A stretch of DNA of 64,000 nucleotides, taken from Tamarix chinensis. Its lineage: Eukaryota > Streptophyta > Magnoliopsida > Caryophyllales > Tamaricaceae. Every line of letters begins with the position of its first letter. The first letter of the stretch is position 1. Location of the stretch: assembly GCA_030549775.1 (NCBI GenBank), contig CM060176.1, forward strand, positions 98,633,815 to 98,697,814, written 5' to 3'. Made by a program: the position numbers and the translations under genes. Below, piece by piece: positions 48,201 to 60,200 of the stretch. The notes beneath the pieces were generated by a model. The model was given only the letters and a program-made list of their open reading frames with translations, was not told the origin of the DNA and made no database searches.

Positions 48201-51200
48201 GAACTTTAACATTAATTGTGATTTTTTCTCTATTATAGATATAGTGTTTTATTTGTGTAGAATTATACTGGTGCAAAACTTTGATAATGATTTGCTCTAG
48301 TCTTCTGATGTTTGGAGGAGTTGGGCTGTATTTTTATAAATTAACTGTTGCAGCAGCACATCAATTTTGTTGAGTACATGATTTGTCAGGATGTTTCTTC
48401 AGGCCGTGAAACAACTGCATGATAAATATGAAATAATTCATCTGGACTCTTATGCTATTTGGTGGGTCATTCCCTTGTTATTTGTTTTACACATACCAGC
48501 ATCATCTGTTGTAGCAGCAACTAGTTTCATTATGAACTTCCAAACATTCCTTGTAAGAAATCTTCTGTCCTGTGGCAATATCCAAACCATTCTTATCCAT
48601 ATGCTCCTGCATCTCTGTTACTCCATTTTTCTTCCAATCTGCCATATCTGAATCCATTCTTATCCTCGCTTGAAAGTCTCCATGTATCTTATTCAATGCC
48701 TTGTGTTATTCTAGCACATAATCTGCGGGAATTCTGTTTCAGATGGTTCTGGAATCAAAAGTTCTGCATTTTGTCAAATGTCAATCATGGTTGGCATCTA
48801 GCTATTCCTTGTATTAGATATCCATATTGACTTCTTGATCCATGGATTAGTTTCCCACACAGCAATTGTCTTCAAGCTTGCAACATTTCGTCTAATTTCC
48901 TTGTTTGTTGGTGGATACAAATTTGTTTCCTTATATTTTTTCCTTCTAAAATCTTAAGCATTTCTTGAAATTTCATTATAATTGTGCTTGGTATTCTTTC
49001 TAATATATGGTGACAGTCTGTTGGTTGTCTTCTATTCCCCCTCCCCCCTCCTTTGATGTGATGGAAAATGCTAGCACTTAATATGTCCATTTCATCCCTA
49101 GAATAATATTCTAGTTGTTGGAGTTAACTATTCATTCAAATAACAATTTGTGCTCTTCATGAGTTGCAGATCACATGTCTGATGTAATTGGCTTATTGTT
49201 TAAATACATAAAGCTCTTGCAACAATCTGGTGTTTGTGAATGGATTTTCAATGAGGTATAATTTCTCTTCTATTACAGCAGTACTCTTTAACACTAAGTT
49301 AAATATATGCTTTACGGTAGTTAATGTTTTATTGTTTCTACTCAATGAACAAAAAATCCTCACTGATTTCCAAGCGAGGAATTTCTGGCAGATCTTTCAT
49401 AGGAACTGTTGCCTATTTTTTCTACTCAATGAACAAAAAATCCTCACTGATTTCCAACCGAGGAATTTCTGGCAAATCTTTCATAGGAACTGTTGCCTAT
49501 GGCCATGTAAATTAGGCTCTCATTCTTTTTCTTATCTTCAATTTTTAGACCTTACAATTCTATTTCTTCCTCAATTTCCCATCATTTATTGTTTTCTTGT
49601 TTGCAAAATAAACCCTATCTGTCCAAGGGAAACAAGGCTAAGATCACATGACTCAGTGGAAATACATTTATCATTAACTAGTTTCATCAGTCTGCATGCT
49701 GATGGAGTATCAAGAGCTAAACTTCAATGGCACGGGAACAAAAAAGGAAAAAAGAGAGAAGGGAAGAACAATCAAGTATAAAACTAAATAAGAGATGGAT
49801 ATTGAATTGCGTGAAATAGACTTTTTTTGTCATCCTTTCCTTGAATCATGGCTCAAATTATATAAAAAAATTGAGTTTATGGTTTGAACATACTTCTTAT
49901 TTATCACTAAATAAAAAAAGGTAAAGGTAATACCCAATATGAACCTATCCCTAGTTGAGGCAAGGGAGGTTAGAGCAAGCCATAAAACTGTGGTCGTGGT
50001 ATTGGGGTGTTGCGAACAATATTTTATGTATTGCGGTTATTACGGCGTGAGTTTTTTTAAATTTTTTTCACAATAAATATTAGCAAATATCGATAAATAT
50101 TTGAAAAATATCGGTCAATAACTGATATATCGCTGATAAATATGTAATATTCTAAAACCGTCGTGTGTCGACTGATGCAAAATCCAATAAATATCAGCTG
50201 ATAATGCGTGTCGGGATCGATATTTAATTGTAGGGGTTAGAGATCCTATTAGCTTGTGGGTCAGCAGAGAGAATATTTCTGAAAGATAGAGAGGATACCG
50301 AGCAATAAAACCGCGGTTGAAGTTGCTTTTGCGGTATCTGGGTGTCGCGAACGATATTTTATATATCGCAGTTGTCACAACATGATTTTTTATTTATTTT
50401 TTCACAATAAATATTAGCAAATATCGGCCGATAAATACATTAAGTTCTAAAATTGTCGCGTATCGTTAATTTTGCGTATCGGCTGATCCCAAATTCAATA
50501 AATATCAGCCGATATTGCATATCGGGATTGATATTTAATTGTATGGAGGATGCTGCATAAGGGTGATTTAAATTTGAGAGATTGAGACTTTTATGTACTC
50601 ATACCTCTTTGCCTTAACCACCAGATGTAACACCTCTTTCATATAGGCATATTGAGGATACTATAATTTTTCTTGATTTAGCTCAATTTCATGAAAACCA
50701 AATGCCGTAAGTGATAAAAAAAGAAGAAGAAAAAGCTCAGCATCTAATTAAAAACCTAGGTCTACATGAGATTTAAATTTAGTTTGGAAAATTCACAAAC
50801 CAAAACGAACCAAATTTCAAATACCTCAAACCAAACTTAACTATTGTTCTATGATATGGTTTATGCTCCTTAAGCTTCTTCATATTTGCTTCAATACTTG
50901 TGTTACGTATGGAAATTCATATTTTCACAATTTAAAATCGGTTCTATAGCTAATCTAAATCTTAAACTATAATATATTGTACAATATCAACTTTAATTCC
51001 ATTTCATGACTCGTAAAACAAGGGAAAAGAAATATCTATAGTGTGAGTGTATGAAAACACAAATAGGAGGAAGGAACTATGATTAGAAGTTACAATCTAA
51101 CTCTTATAAGTTGCAAGTTGTTATATGAGAGAATAGGTAGAGGAAGAAGAAAAATCTCATTTTTAAATGTTGGCAAGGGAAGGAAGTTGATGGTTAAAAT

Positions 51201-54200
51201 AGATGGAGGGTGATATGGTCTAAAAACATTAAACTTAGGGTTATTTGTGTGTTTCAAAAAACTCTTTGGTATATTTGGTCAAAACTCAAGTGTTTTTTTG
51301 GTGTCTTTCCCTTAATTACTATTTATTTAATGCAGTTTATTAATTATAATTTAATTTCTAAAGCCTTAATCAAATTGTTTTCATAAATCCTAAAACAAAT
51401 TGTAATATTTCAAACCATAAACTGAACTATACCGCCAAGTTATGGTTTGATCTGGTTTATTTTACAGTTTGGATAGTATCATGAATGACCCTCTAAGTCC
51501 TCAAATAATTTAATGAATGAAATATTTCATATCAATGCGCATTGATGATCAAATACAAGGTGAGGTTACATTGATGGTGGATTTTGCAACGGTAGCACAT
51601 GCGGGTTGATTTAAGATTGTTTCCTCTATAGATGAAGATGAAGGTTTCATTTGTCTTTTGATTCTTATTTAATTTGTTTAATGTTCCTTCTTCTTTACCT
51701 AATTTTCTCATCTTCATCAACTCATTGGAGAATTGTACTCCTTTTTTTTTTCCTTTTTTTTTTACCATGGGGTGAGGAAAATCAGGAACAAGGCGTATGT
51801 CAGAATACGGTGCAAAGTTTTTCCAGAAGTTCATTCTTTGAAACAATCTGGAGCTTCTATTACTTAATTATGAATCTAAAAACTTTTATGCATACAATGA
51901 AATATCAGTTTTACAATTGCGTATCGGCTGATATTTCGCGGATTCTAGGTTGAGCCGATGTGCAAAATAATCAAAATGACCGTTTTAGAAAATCACAACA
52001 ATATTTGGATCTCAGCCAATATTTTCCAATAAATTGCTGATATTTGCTGTGAAAAGGGGGAAAAAAAATCATGCTGCGATATATAGAATATCGTTCGGGA
52101 CTGGGACTGCAGTTTGATTGCTTGCTTTTATGCATTAGTTAAAACCAAGCCTTAATTTATCCATTATCCATTGATCAAATATGTTACTCTTTTACCAGTT
52201 CTAATTTCTAATTTGCATAAGTTTTCTCTCTGAAGCACTTATGAACATTCATGGACTCATTTAAGATATACATTCATGTGACGGGAAGCTAATTAATTAT
52301 TTTTCTTTGTTATCTGCATGCTTTAATTGGGCAGAGCATATTTGACATGATGTCCTGAGATATGACATAGGTGTCTATCCAGGCCCATGCCCATTGATTA
52401 TCTGTCCTTAAATGGTTATAATCATAGACAAAGTTTAATGAGTTTGATTCAGAAAATTTATGCCCTCTTGCGTTTTTAGAACATGGTATGCGAAGTGTAA
52501 GATAGATATGTTCCATCCTTTCACTTCAGAGGGCTGCCACAACCGTGTGTTATCTTTTATCTTTTACCAAATATTCTTCACTTAATATGGTGGAGAGCTC
52601 TATATTCCAATATGTATTTGCACTCAACATATATACCTAATACAGTGTAACCAAGTGTAGGGGTTTTAGTGTTCATATAACCGAAATCAGGGTGTTAGTA
52701 ACCTATTTATTAAAATGAATATTTACATGTACATATGAAAGTATATACATGAGATGGAATACGTAATAAAAAAAAAAAAATGAGAATATGTGCACTCTTT
52801 TCCCTCAAGTCTTATCCAGGGTAAGCATGGTTCAATTGGACTCAAGATCTTGAAATTTGACTTGTAGATACGTAGGCCCTTGCGATTGCAAAAGAGACTT
52901 GGGGAGCAACTAATATATAAATACCTTTTCCTCTTCAAAGTGATAGCCAACATCAAAATGTCAAGTACGTAGCACCATAAATTAGTATTATCCCAATGAA
53001 TGATAACAGGCCGCTTTAGAAAAAAACTCCAACCCACGTTAAAGCTGTTTAATCTAGTAGGTCTACCACAACAAATTGCAACAATGCGATACTCTGCTTC
53101 AGTTCTGGAGATGGAAACAGTAGGTTTCTTTTGGCAGACCTGAAAACTAGATTATGACCAATTTAGTGTCATGCCCCATTCAAGCAATAAAATCGTGTCT
53201 GCGGTATTAGGGTATCACGGACGATATTTTATATGTCGAGGTTGTCATGACGAGATTTTTTTATTTTTACAATAAATATTAGCAAATATAACAAATATTG
53301 GTAAATATTGGCCGATAACTGATATATTGCCGATAAATACGTGAAATTCTAAATCTGTTGTATATCATCAATTTTGTGTATCGGTTGACCCAAAGTATGA
53401 TAAATATCTGTCGATATTGTATATTGAGACCTATATTTAATTGTATGGCCTCATTACATAATGATGTGTTTCCCAACGATTGCCCCAATTAGCATTTGAA
53501 TAAGCTAGAAGAAGCAAACTGGAGGTTAGCTAACTGAGAGAACGAAATGATGAAGTATCTTGCAGATAAGGATAAATCCATTTTACCAGTTGAATATCAT
53601 AAGCGCAAGGAACTGATAGCTTTGGCACCATGCAATAAAATATCAGTCCCAATATTTTGTATTGGCTGATACTTTAGGTCAACCAATATGTGACACACTC
53701 AAAATGTGACAGTTTAAAAAAGTCACAGATATATTGATGATATTTTTCGATAAATTTATTTTATTGTAAATTTGTATACATGTAATATAGTAATAATTTA
53801 TTATCAGTAACTGTAATTAATATTATAGAACACTAGTTTATTGAAGCCTTTTATTTAAATGATTTATAAATAAAAATTAGAAGCATAATGTGGAACAAAA
53901 TTCACGCTGTAATAACCGTGTAGTATTATTTCAAGTCTGCAATGCTTTTTTCTAATTTTTATTTTTATTATTATTATTTATGTTTCATGTTTGACGCTCA
54001 AATCATGGATCAGCCTGTTTACAATGCAAGGGGGCTGGTAGCCTGGTACACACAACGCTTACTAGATTATGAAGGCAGTAAATGGCCTTGTTAGCTGCCC
54101 ATTGATAGTAATAAACTTGCTTTTCATTTTTTTTTCTCTTCTTTTTGTGTTTAACGATGCAAGACAATTTATAAGATAAACTATCTGGCCGGCCTCTTTC

Positions 54201-57200
54201 TAGGTCTACTCGAAGTAGTGGAGAAAACTCTGCATGGTGTGGGTTAAGATTTCTGATATGTGATGTCGTTGGCATACATCAGATGAGGAAGTATGAATCA
54301 TTGTACTTTTCATTACATTGATAAAGTGATTTATTAAGCCAGACACTAAAAAGGAGCATTTCACAGAGTTCATGGTCTTTCAGATTTAGTGCTTTTTCTT
54401 CCACACCAGAAACCCTTGCTTGAGTACTGGGATTCATGTTTTCAATTTATGTTATCTCGAGAAACACCTGCTGTTATGTTTTGCTTGATCTTTGTCCATC
54501 TATATAAAATATCTGCATTTTTTGGTATGTTATCCAGCTTTGTTGTTATCTTGACACACTGTTATTACTATATTGACACACTGTTATTACTATATTGAAG
54601 CTTGCGGCTGTTTGCGAGACTGTGTTCCACTATCGGGATAAAACACCTCCAATTGACTATGTTGTTAATCTTTCAATGAACATGCAGGTAATCTCTATTA
54701 TTCTTTTTCTCTGCTTCCTTTTACTATTGTTTTTGTTAAATTACAGACGCCTGTAATCAGCCATGGAAAAAGAAGGGAGAAGACTGAAGATAAAATAACA
54801 GTTTGGTTGTTGCGTAAGGATATGAAGGGCATAGCTGTTCCCTTATTGTATTTATGTTGGTTCAGTTGGCTCCTGCTGACTACAAAAGTTACAACAATGC
54901 CATGTAACTGCCTTATACATGTAACATATTCTTACTTGTTGATTTAACTGAGCAGCAGACAACACTAATTAGCTAACTGACTCGTACAATGTAAATGAAA
55001 GCATATAAGCACAGTAGTTACTAAGCAGCACCATATTCACAGTTTTCAGATATAGCATCTCCCACCAGATAAGGTAATATAGATATTCCTTAGTTATTGA
55101 ATCAATGCCATCAGTTATTTTATATGAATAATATAAAGATGATGTTTTTGTTATTTTTAGACCTGGTAACGTTGACTCAACCCGAATGACTCGAACCCAA
55201 ATTTGACCTAAAGCTTTAAACAACTTGAAGTTGGCAAACTCAGTAATGACACATCTGAACTGACCCGAGCCACAAAGAACATGATCCAAACCCAACACGT
55301 ACCCAAACATAAATTGGAGCTTGACCTAAAGTAAAGTCAAATTTGATCCATAATTAAGGATAACATTTTACTTCATTTGAAATTGTTACCTAACTATCAA
55401 CAAACTATCCTATTGATGAAGTTTTGTTTATAAGACTATGATACTCAACCAATACAACTATAAATCCTTATTTCTCCTAAGTTTATTTTTTATATCATAT
55501 TAGATCATCTACAGCTGATCAGATTAGATCATCGTAATTATTGTTATTATTATGATAAGTATGATTATTATAATTATAAATTATAACCTTTGTTGCATGG
55601 AAAATTGGAAGTTTCATTGACTTGATGTTTCTTCGTTTTTGAAATGTTTCCCCGTTTCCCATCCCTATTTCTCCAAAACGTACATTTTTTTTTGTTATAT
55701 TTTGAAAAAATAGTTTCTTGTCTTTGATGTTATTGTTATAATAATAATTACAAATATAAATATAATTATGATTATTATAATTATAATGTATATATTATCA
55801 TAATTATTATAATAATATTTCTATTTTTAAAACTACTACTAATAGTAACAATAATTATTACAGTTATTAAGATAACTATAATTATTATAATAATCATAAC
55901 AATTATTATAATTATAACTATAATCATAATAATAATTTGTTATTATTGTTACATATATTAGGGTAATAATAATTATTGTAATTAGGATGATAATAATAAT
56001 ATCATTAAACTCAACTTAGTTATTTATTAAATTAGTAACAATGAATATCAATATGAATTCTGAATCGGACTCACTCGACCCAAAGTCGGTCTCACCCTAA
56101 GTATATAGACATAAGCGAACTGATGTAATCCCACTAACAAGAAAGATAATGCAGTGATATTGGAGAGGAATCAGGGCTTTGTATTGATGCTCAGGGAAGT
56201 GATACAATGGACAAATTCTCCAGCAAGGTTTCGAGGACCTTGCACCTCCGACTACCCACTCATTCCTTGCCATACTCAGTGCCCGATTTCCCTCTTAAAT
56301 ACCCTCTATCATAACAGAAACAAGCTGATTCAGCAAGAAATAAACAAAATCCCCTAACAGACTCATAACGGACTATGACTCAGCATAAAATGGGAAGGAA
56401 AAATAGACATCAAGAAACGATCATCAATTGACTACTTCCCATGCCCAACAATCCAGCCCAGCAGTTCTGGCCTCCTTCATGGCCTGTTCCTCCTTACGTA
56501 TGTGTATTTCACCACGGGTCTATCATGAAGCTGACCCAAAAAATCTGATAAATTAAGGCGTCTTGACCCGATATCCACCTGAACCTGAATAAATCATCAC
56601 AACCAGGACTAGACCCAAACAGAAATGACTAGAGCAAAACCTAACTCATATGATCCGTTTGATGCCTCTAACTCATTTTGCTCATGTGCTCTAGAGTTGG
56701 AGCCTTTTTGGGGTGGCTCAGGGTTGACCAATGAACTTGAAGTGTGTTCCCTATGTTTTAACTTCAGAATTGAGGTGGCACACTTCGAATTTATATAAAC
56801 TAACTTATTGATGGAGCAGTTCGTTTCTTTCCAGGATATCGGAACTTCCCAATTCTATTTTTGTTGCAGATGATTGCTCTATAAAAGACCAAGGATGCAA
56901 ATATAGATTTAGTCTCCATCCGAATTTTGTAGCCATCTTGATCTGTAGTTATTTAATTAGATCATCCTGCTCATGAGTCACCCTTCAGGCATTTATTTTC
57001 CATAGTCATTTCAATGTAAAGGATTCAGGTGAAACCATATAATGCAAACCCCTTTCCTGCACAATCACTTATTTAGCAATGTAGCATTAGATTTAGATGA
57101 ATGTGATTTCATGTTATATATATATATGGTATTTATATGAATGCTTTATTCCGCAAGAAAGTTTAAGCTTGAAAGCCAAGTGTTCTCATATTGTCCTAAT

Positions 57201-60200
57201 AGCCTACTTCTTCTGTACTGAGTCTAAGAAGTTGTTTCATTTGTCTCTCTTCTTGCCCTTTTCTTCCTTCTAGTCATGTTCATACTAAATAGCTAGCATT
57301 ATATAGTGATTCTATTGGAGGATTTAGTTAAAATAGATTACTGTCTTATACGATTTCGTGAGAATTAACAGGAGTATCTCTGAGGAACAGTATCAGATAT
57401 TTTAGTAATTTGCATGTCTGTAGCATATTTATGACTGCGACTAGTCTAAAGGAATGATTTATAGTTATTTCTGTATGACTGTATCTGTTTTACATCAGGG
57501 TTCAGTGGAATCACTGAAAATTTGATGCGTTTTGAATTTCTGGTTTCAATTTGTTGGATCTACCTTGCAGGTTGGGATGTATAAGCAAGCAATAAAACCC
57601 AATTGCGGTTGTAGTCGGGGTGTCACAGTATCATGATGTCGCAATTGATATTTTATGTCATAGTTGTAGGGGCGTGATTTTTTTTTAATTCTTTTTTACA
57701 ATACATTTTGGCAAATATCAGTAAATATTGGCAATATAGCAGCCAATATCCGAAATTTTGCCTACATAGTGGCGATATATTTGTGATTTTCTGAAATGGC
57801 TCCATTTCAGGAATTTCCCGTTGCATTTAACCCAAAAAATGCAAAATTGCGATTGATACACAATTGCGGTACTGATATTTCATTGTATGTGTATAAGTAC
57901 TAAATTTCGGGTATGCGTGGGTCATTTGTAGGGCTATTAACGAGTCGAATATCTTCTGGCTCAACCTTGGTTCGTTTAATTATTTTTAGGCTTGAGTTTG
58001 AAACGAGCTGGCTCAACTTGGCTTGTCAAACTTTTTTTTTTAAAAAAAATTAATAAACCAAAATGACTTATTTATTAGGATTCAATTTGTGACTTGGCTC
58101 GCTTAACTATTTGGTTCGTTTGTAAGTTAAACAAACCAAATCGACTGGTTTTATTATTTAGCTTGTTTAAAGATTTATTTAACTAGTTGGTTCGTTTATT
58201 AAATAAATTTATACAAGTCAAGCCTATTAACGAACGAGTTGAGTTTATAAACGAGCTGAACCAAGCTCGAGCCAAATTTGAGTCAGCTCGTGAACAAATG
58301 GGCAGAATCTCCCTTACTTGAGTTTGACTCGTTTAATAAATGAGTCTAAAAATTAGGTTTGGATGGGATTCGTTTTGCTAAACAAACGAGTCTAGCCGAG
58401 TTGAGGCAGCTCGCGAGCCAGCTTGGTTTGTCCACAGTCCTATTTATTGATTAACGAATTATTTTTGACTTCTAATAATATGTTATGGAACTGTTTCCGT
58501 TTTTATGTTATTTTCAGCTTTACCCGCCAAATGATTGGCTGGCTGGATCATCTTTACCTTCCAAGTTCAGTCCCACTGTTATTCAAATGATACTTGATCA
58601 ACTTGCTCCTGAGGGTGTCAGGCAAGTTTTGAATTCCATCAAATGTGCATCTAACTGTGCTAGTGCTGTCTCCAATTTTATCAGCTTTATGAAACCACAT
58701 TTTCTTTGATGATGTGTATTTCAATTACAATGAATATATGCTGATAATGTTTGTGATCCCCTTGGTACTACAGACAAGCCTTGATGTAAGCTTTTTATTT
58801 TATTTATTTTTTAATTACATCGAATATTTAGATGTTTCAAATGTATTTTTAATGATTCTTTTGATGATATATATTTGTTATTGTTGTTATTGGTTCAGTG
58901 AGGCATTTCCATGTTACTAGCTTGGTATTGTTCTGCCCATTTTAATTTGGTTAAGATATTAAGTAGCCTCTCACTGAAGACCTTATTTAACAGAATATTT
59001 TGGGAATCAAAAAATTTTGAAGGACACACTGATTTGACTGAGCCATGGTATGGGACTGCATATTCGATTGAGCAGATATCTGTCTCTATGATTCAGGTTT
59101 TTCTCAATTCTTATCCATTATGGTTGTTTTAATAAGCAGAGCCTTGTGAGTCATGTTACATCATCTTCTGCTCAGTTATCAGATGCATTTATGTATGTGA
59201 AAAAGGAATGGAGGAAGTTTGTGATAGTTAAAGAGCTGTTAATTTCTGTTGTAGGAATGGATGGGTGCAGCTCCAAATCAACAGCTGCATCTACCAGCAG
59301 CCAATGTGTTCATTCCCACAGATCTGTCAATTAAGGAGGTGAAAGATAAGGTAATTCAAGTACCATTGTTTACCACTGATATTTCCTTGTAAAACACAGA
59401 CAAAAGAAAAAGGTTTCACCAGCATGATTAATTGATTATTGATTTCATTTGGTCAAATGACAACACAGACCACCTATCCAATCCTACTACACAAGTCAGC
59501 CTATGCAAGATTATGGTACAAGCCTGATACAATGTTTTTCACGCCTAAGGCTTTTGTGAAAATAGAATTTCATTGCCCATATGCTACCATCTCTCCTGAA
59601 GCAGATGTCCTTACTGATATTTTTACACGATTGTTAACGGATTACTTGAATGAATATGGTACGCCTTTTTCTTGTTTCTTTTTTTGCTTTCAAATTTGTT
59701 TGGTCTTCTACCTAGAGCCCCTAGATATACATTTTTATTTTAGATTGAATAATAGTTTCTTTTTCTCTTATTTTCTTTTTTCTTTTCTTTTCCTTTTCTC
59801 TAATTGTATATTTCAGCTTACTATGCCCAAGTGGCGGGGCTATACTATGGAATTTCCCAGACTGATGCTGGATTTGAGGTATCCGCACATCTATTGTTGA
59901 CCTACCTGTTTTTATAGTGAGGCAGGAGGGAAAGTGGCTTCCGTTTATTTAATGTTTGAGGGATCATTATCTGTTTCTATTATTGACATTTGTCTCCATT
60001 TTTTCAGGTCACAATAACTGGCTATAATCACAAGCTGGTGATCTTATTGGAGACAATTATGGATAAAATTGCTAAATTCAACGTAAAACCTGACAGGTTT
60101 TATGTGGTAAAGGTAACTCTGTCACACATGATGTTTGTCAGGTTACTTGAGAATTCCTTACTAGTGCTGCCTGTTGTGTTTTTGGCAAAGGGTCTTAATC

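Larger units (their letters stand above)
49256..54600 (+). other. Intron 12, enlarged by MITEs
   Basis: This 5345-base intron separates the codons for Glu and Leu at a phase 0 junction. It holds an 84-base tandem repeat near its start, four intact copies and one truncated copy of a CGATA-rich MITE, and a 22-base duplication directly at its 3' end. Apart from those, no coding sequence is seen in it. Confidence 0.85.
54688..58517 (+). other. Intron 13, enlarged by transposons
   Basis: A 3830-base intron in phase 0. It holds a probable old GACCC-rich element (55158-56670), AT trinucleotide tracts, CGATA MITE copy 6 and a GAGC-rich MITE. No coding region apart from shadows is seen. Confidence 0.85.

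Noticed and set aside
49230..49781. 183-codon frame after exon 12
   Set aside because: It runs from exon 12 through its donor site into the intron and is kept open by an 84-base tandem repeat; the splice model and family similarity put the coding sequence elsewhere.
57921..58450. 8-bp target duplication for the GAGC-rich MITE
   Set aside because: The two flanks GTCATTTG and TTTATTGA do not match well enough to claim a duplication.
59439..59900. 153-codon frame read straight through exons 17 and 18
   Set aside because: It includes intron 17, which has clear GT and AG borders; the intervening residues are Phe- and Ser-rich and have no counterpart in the protease family.
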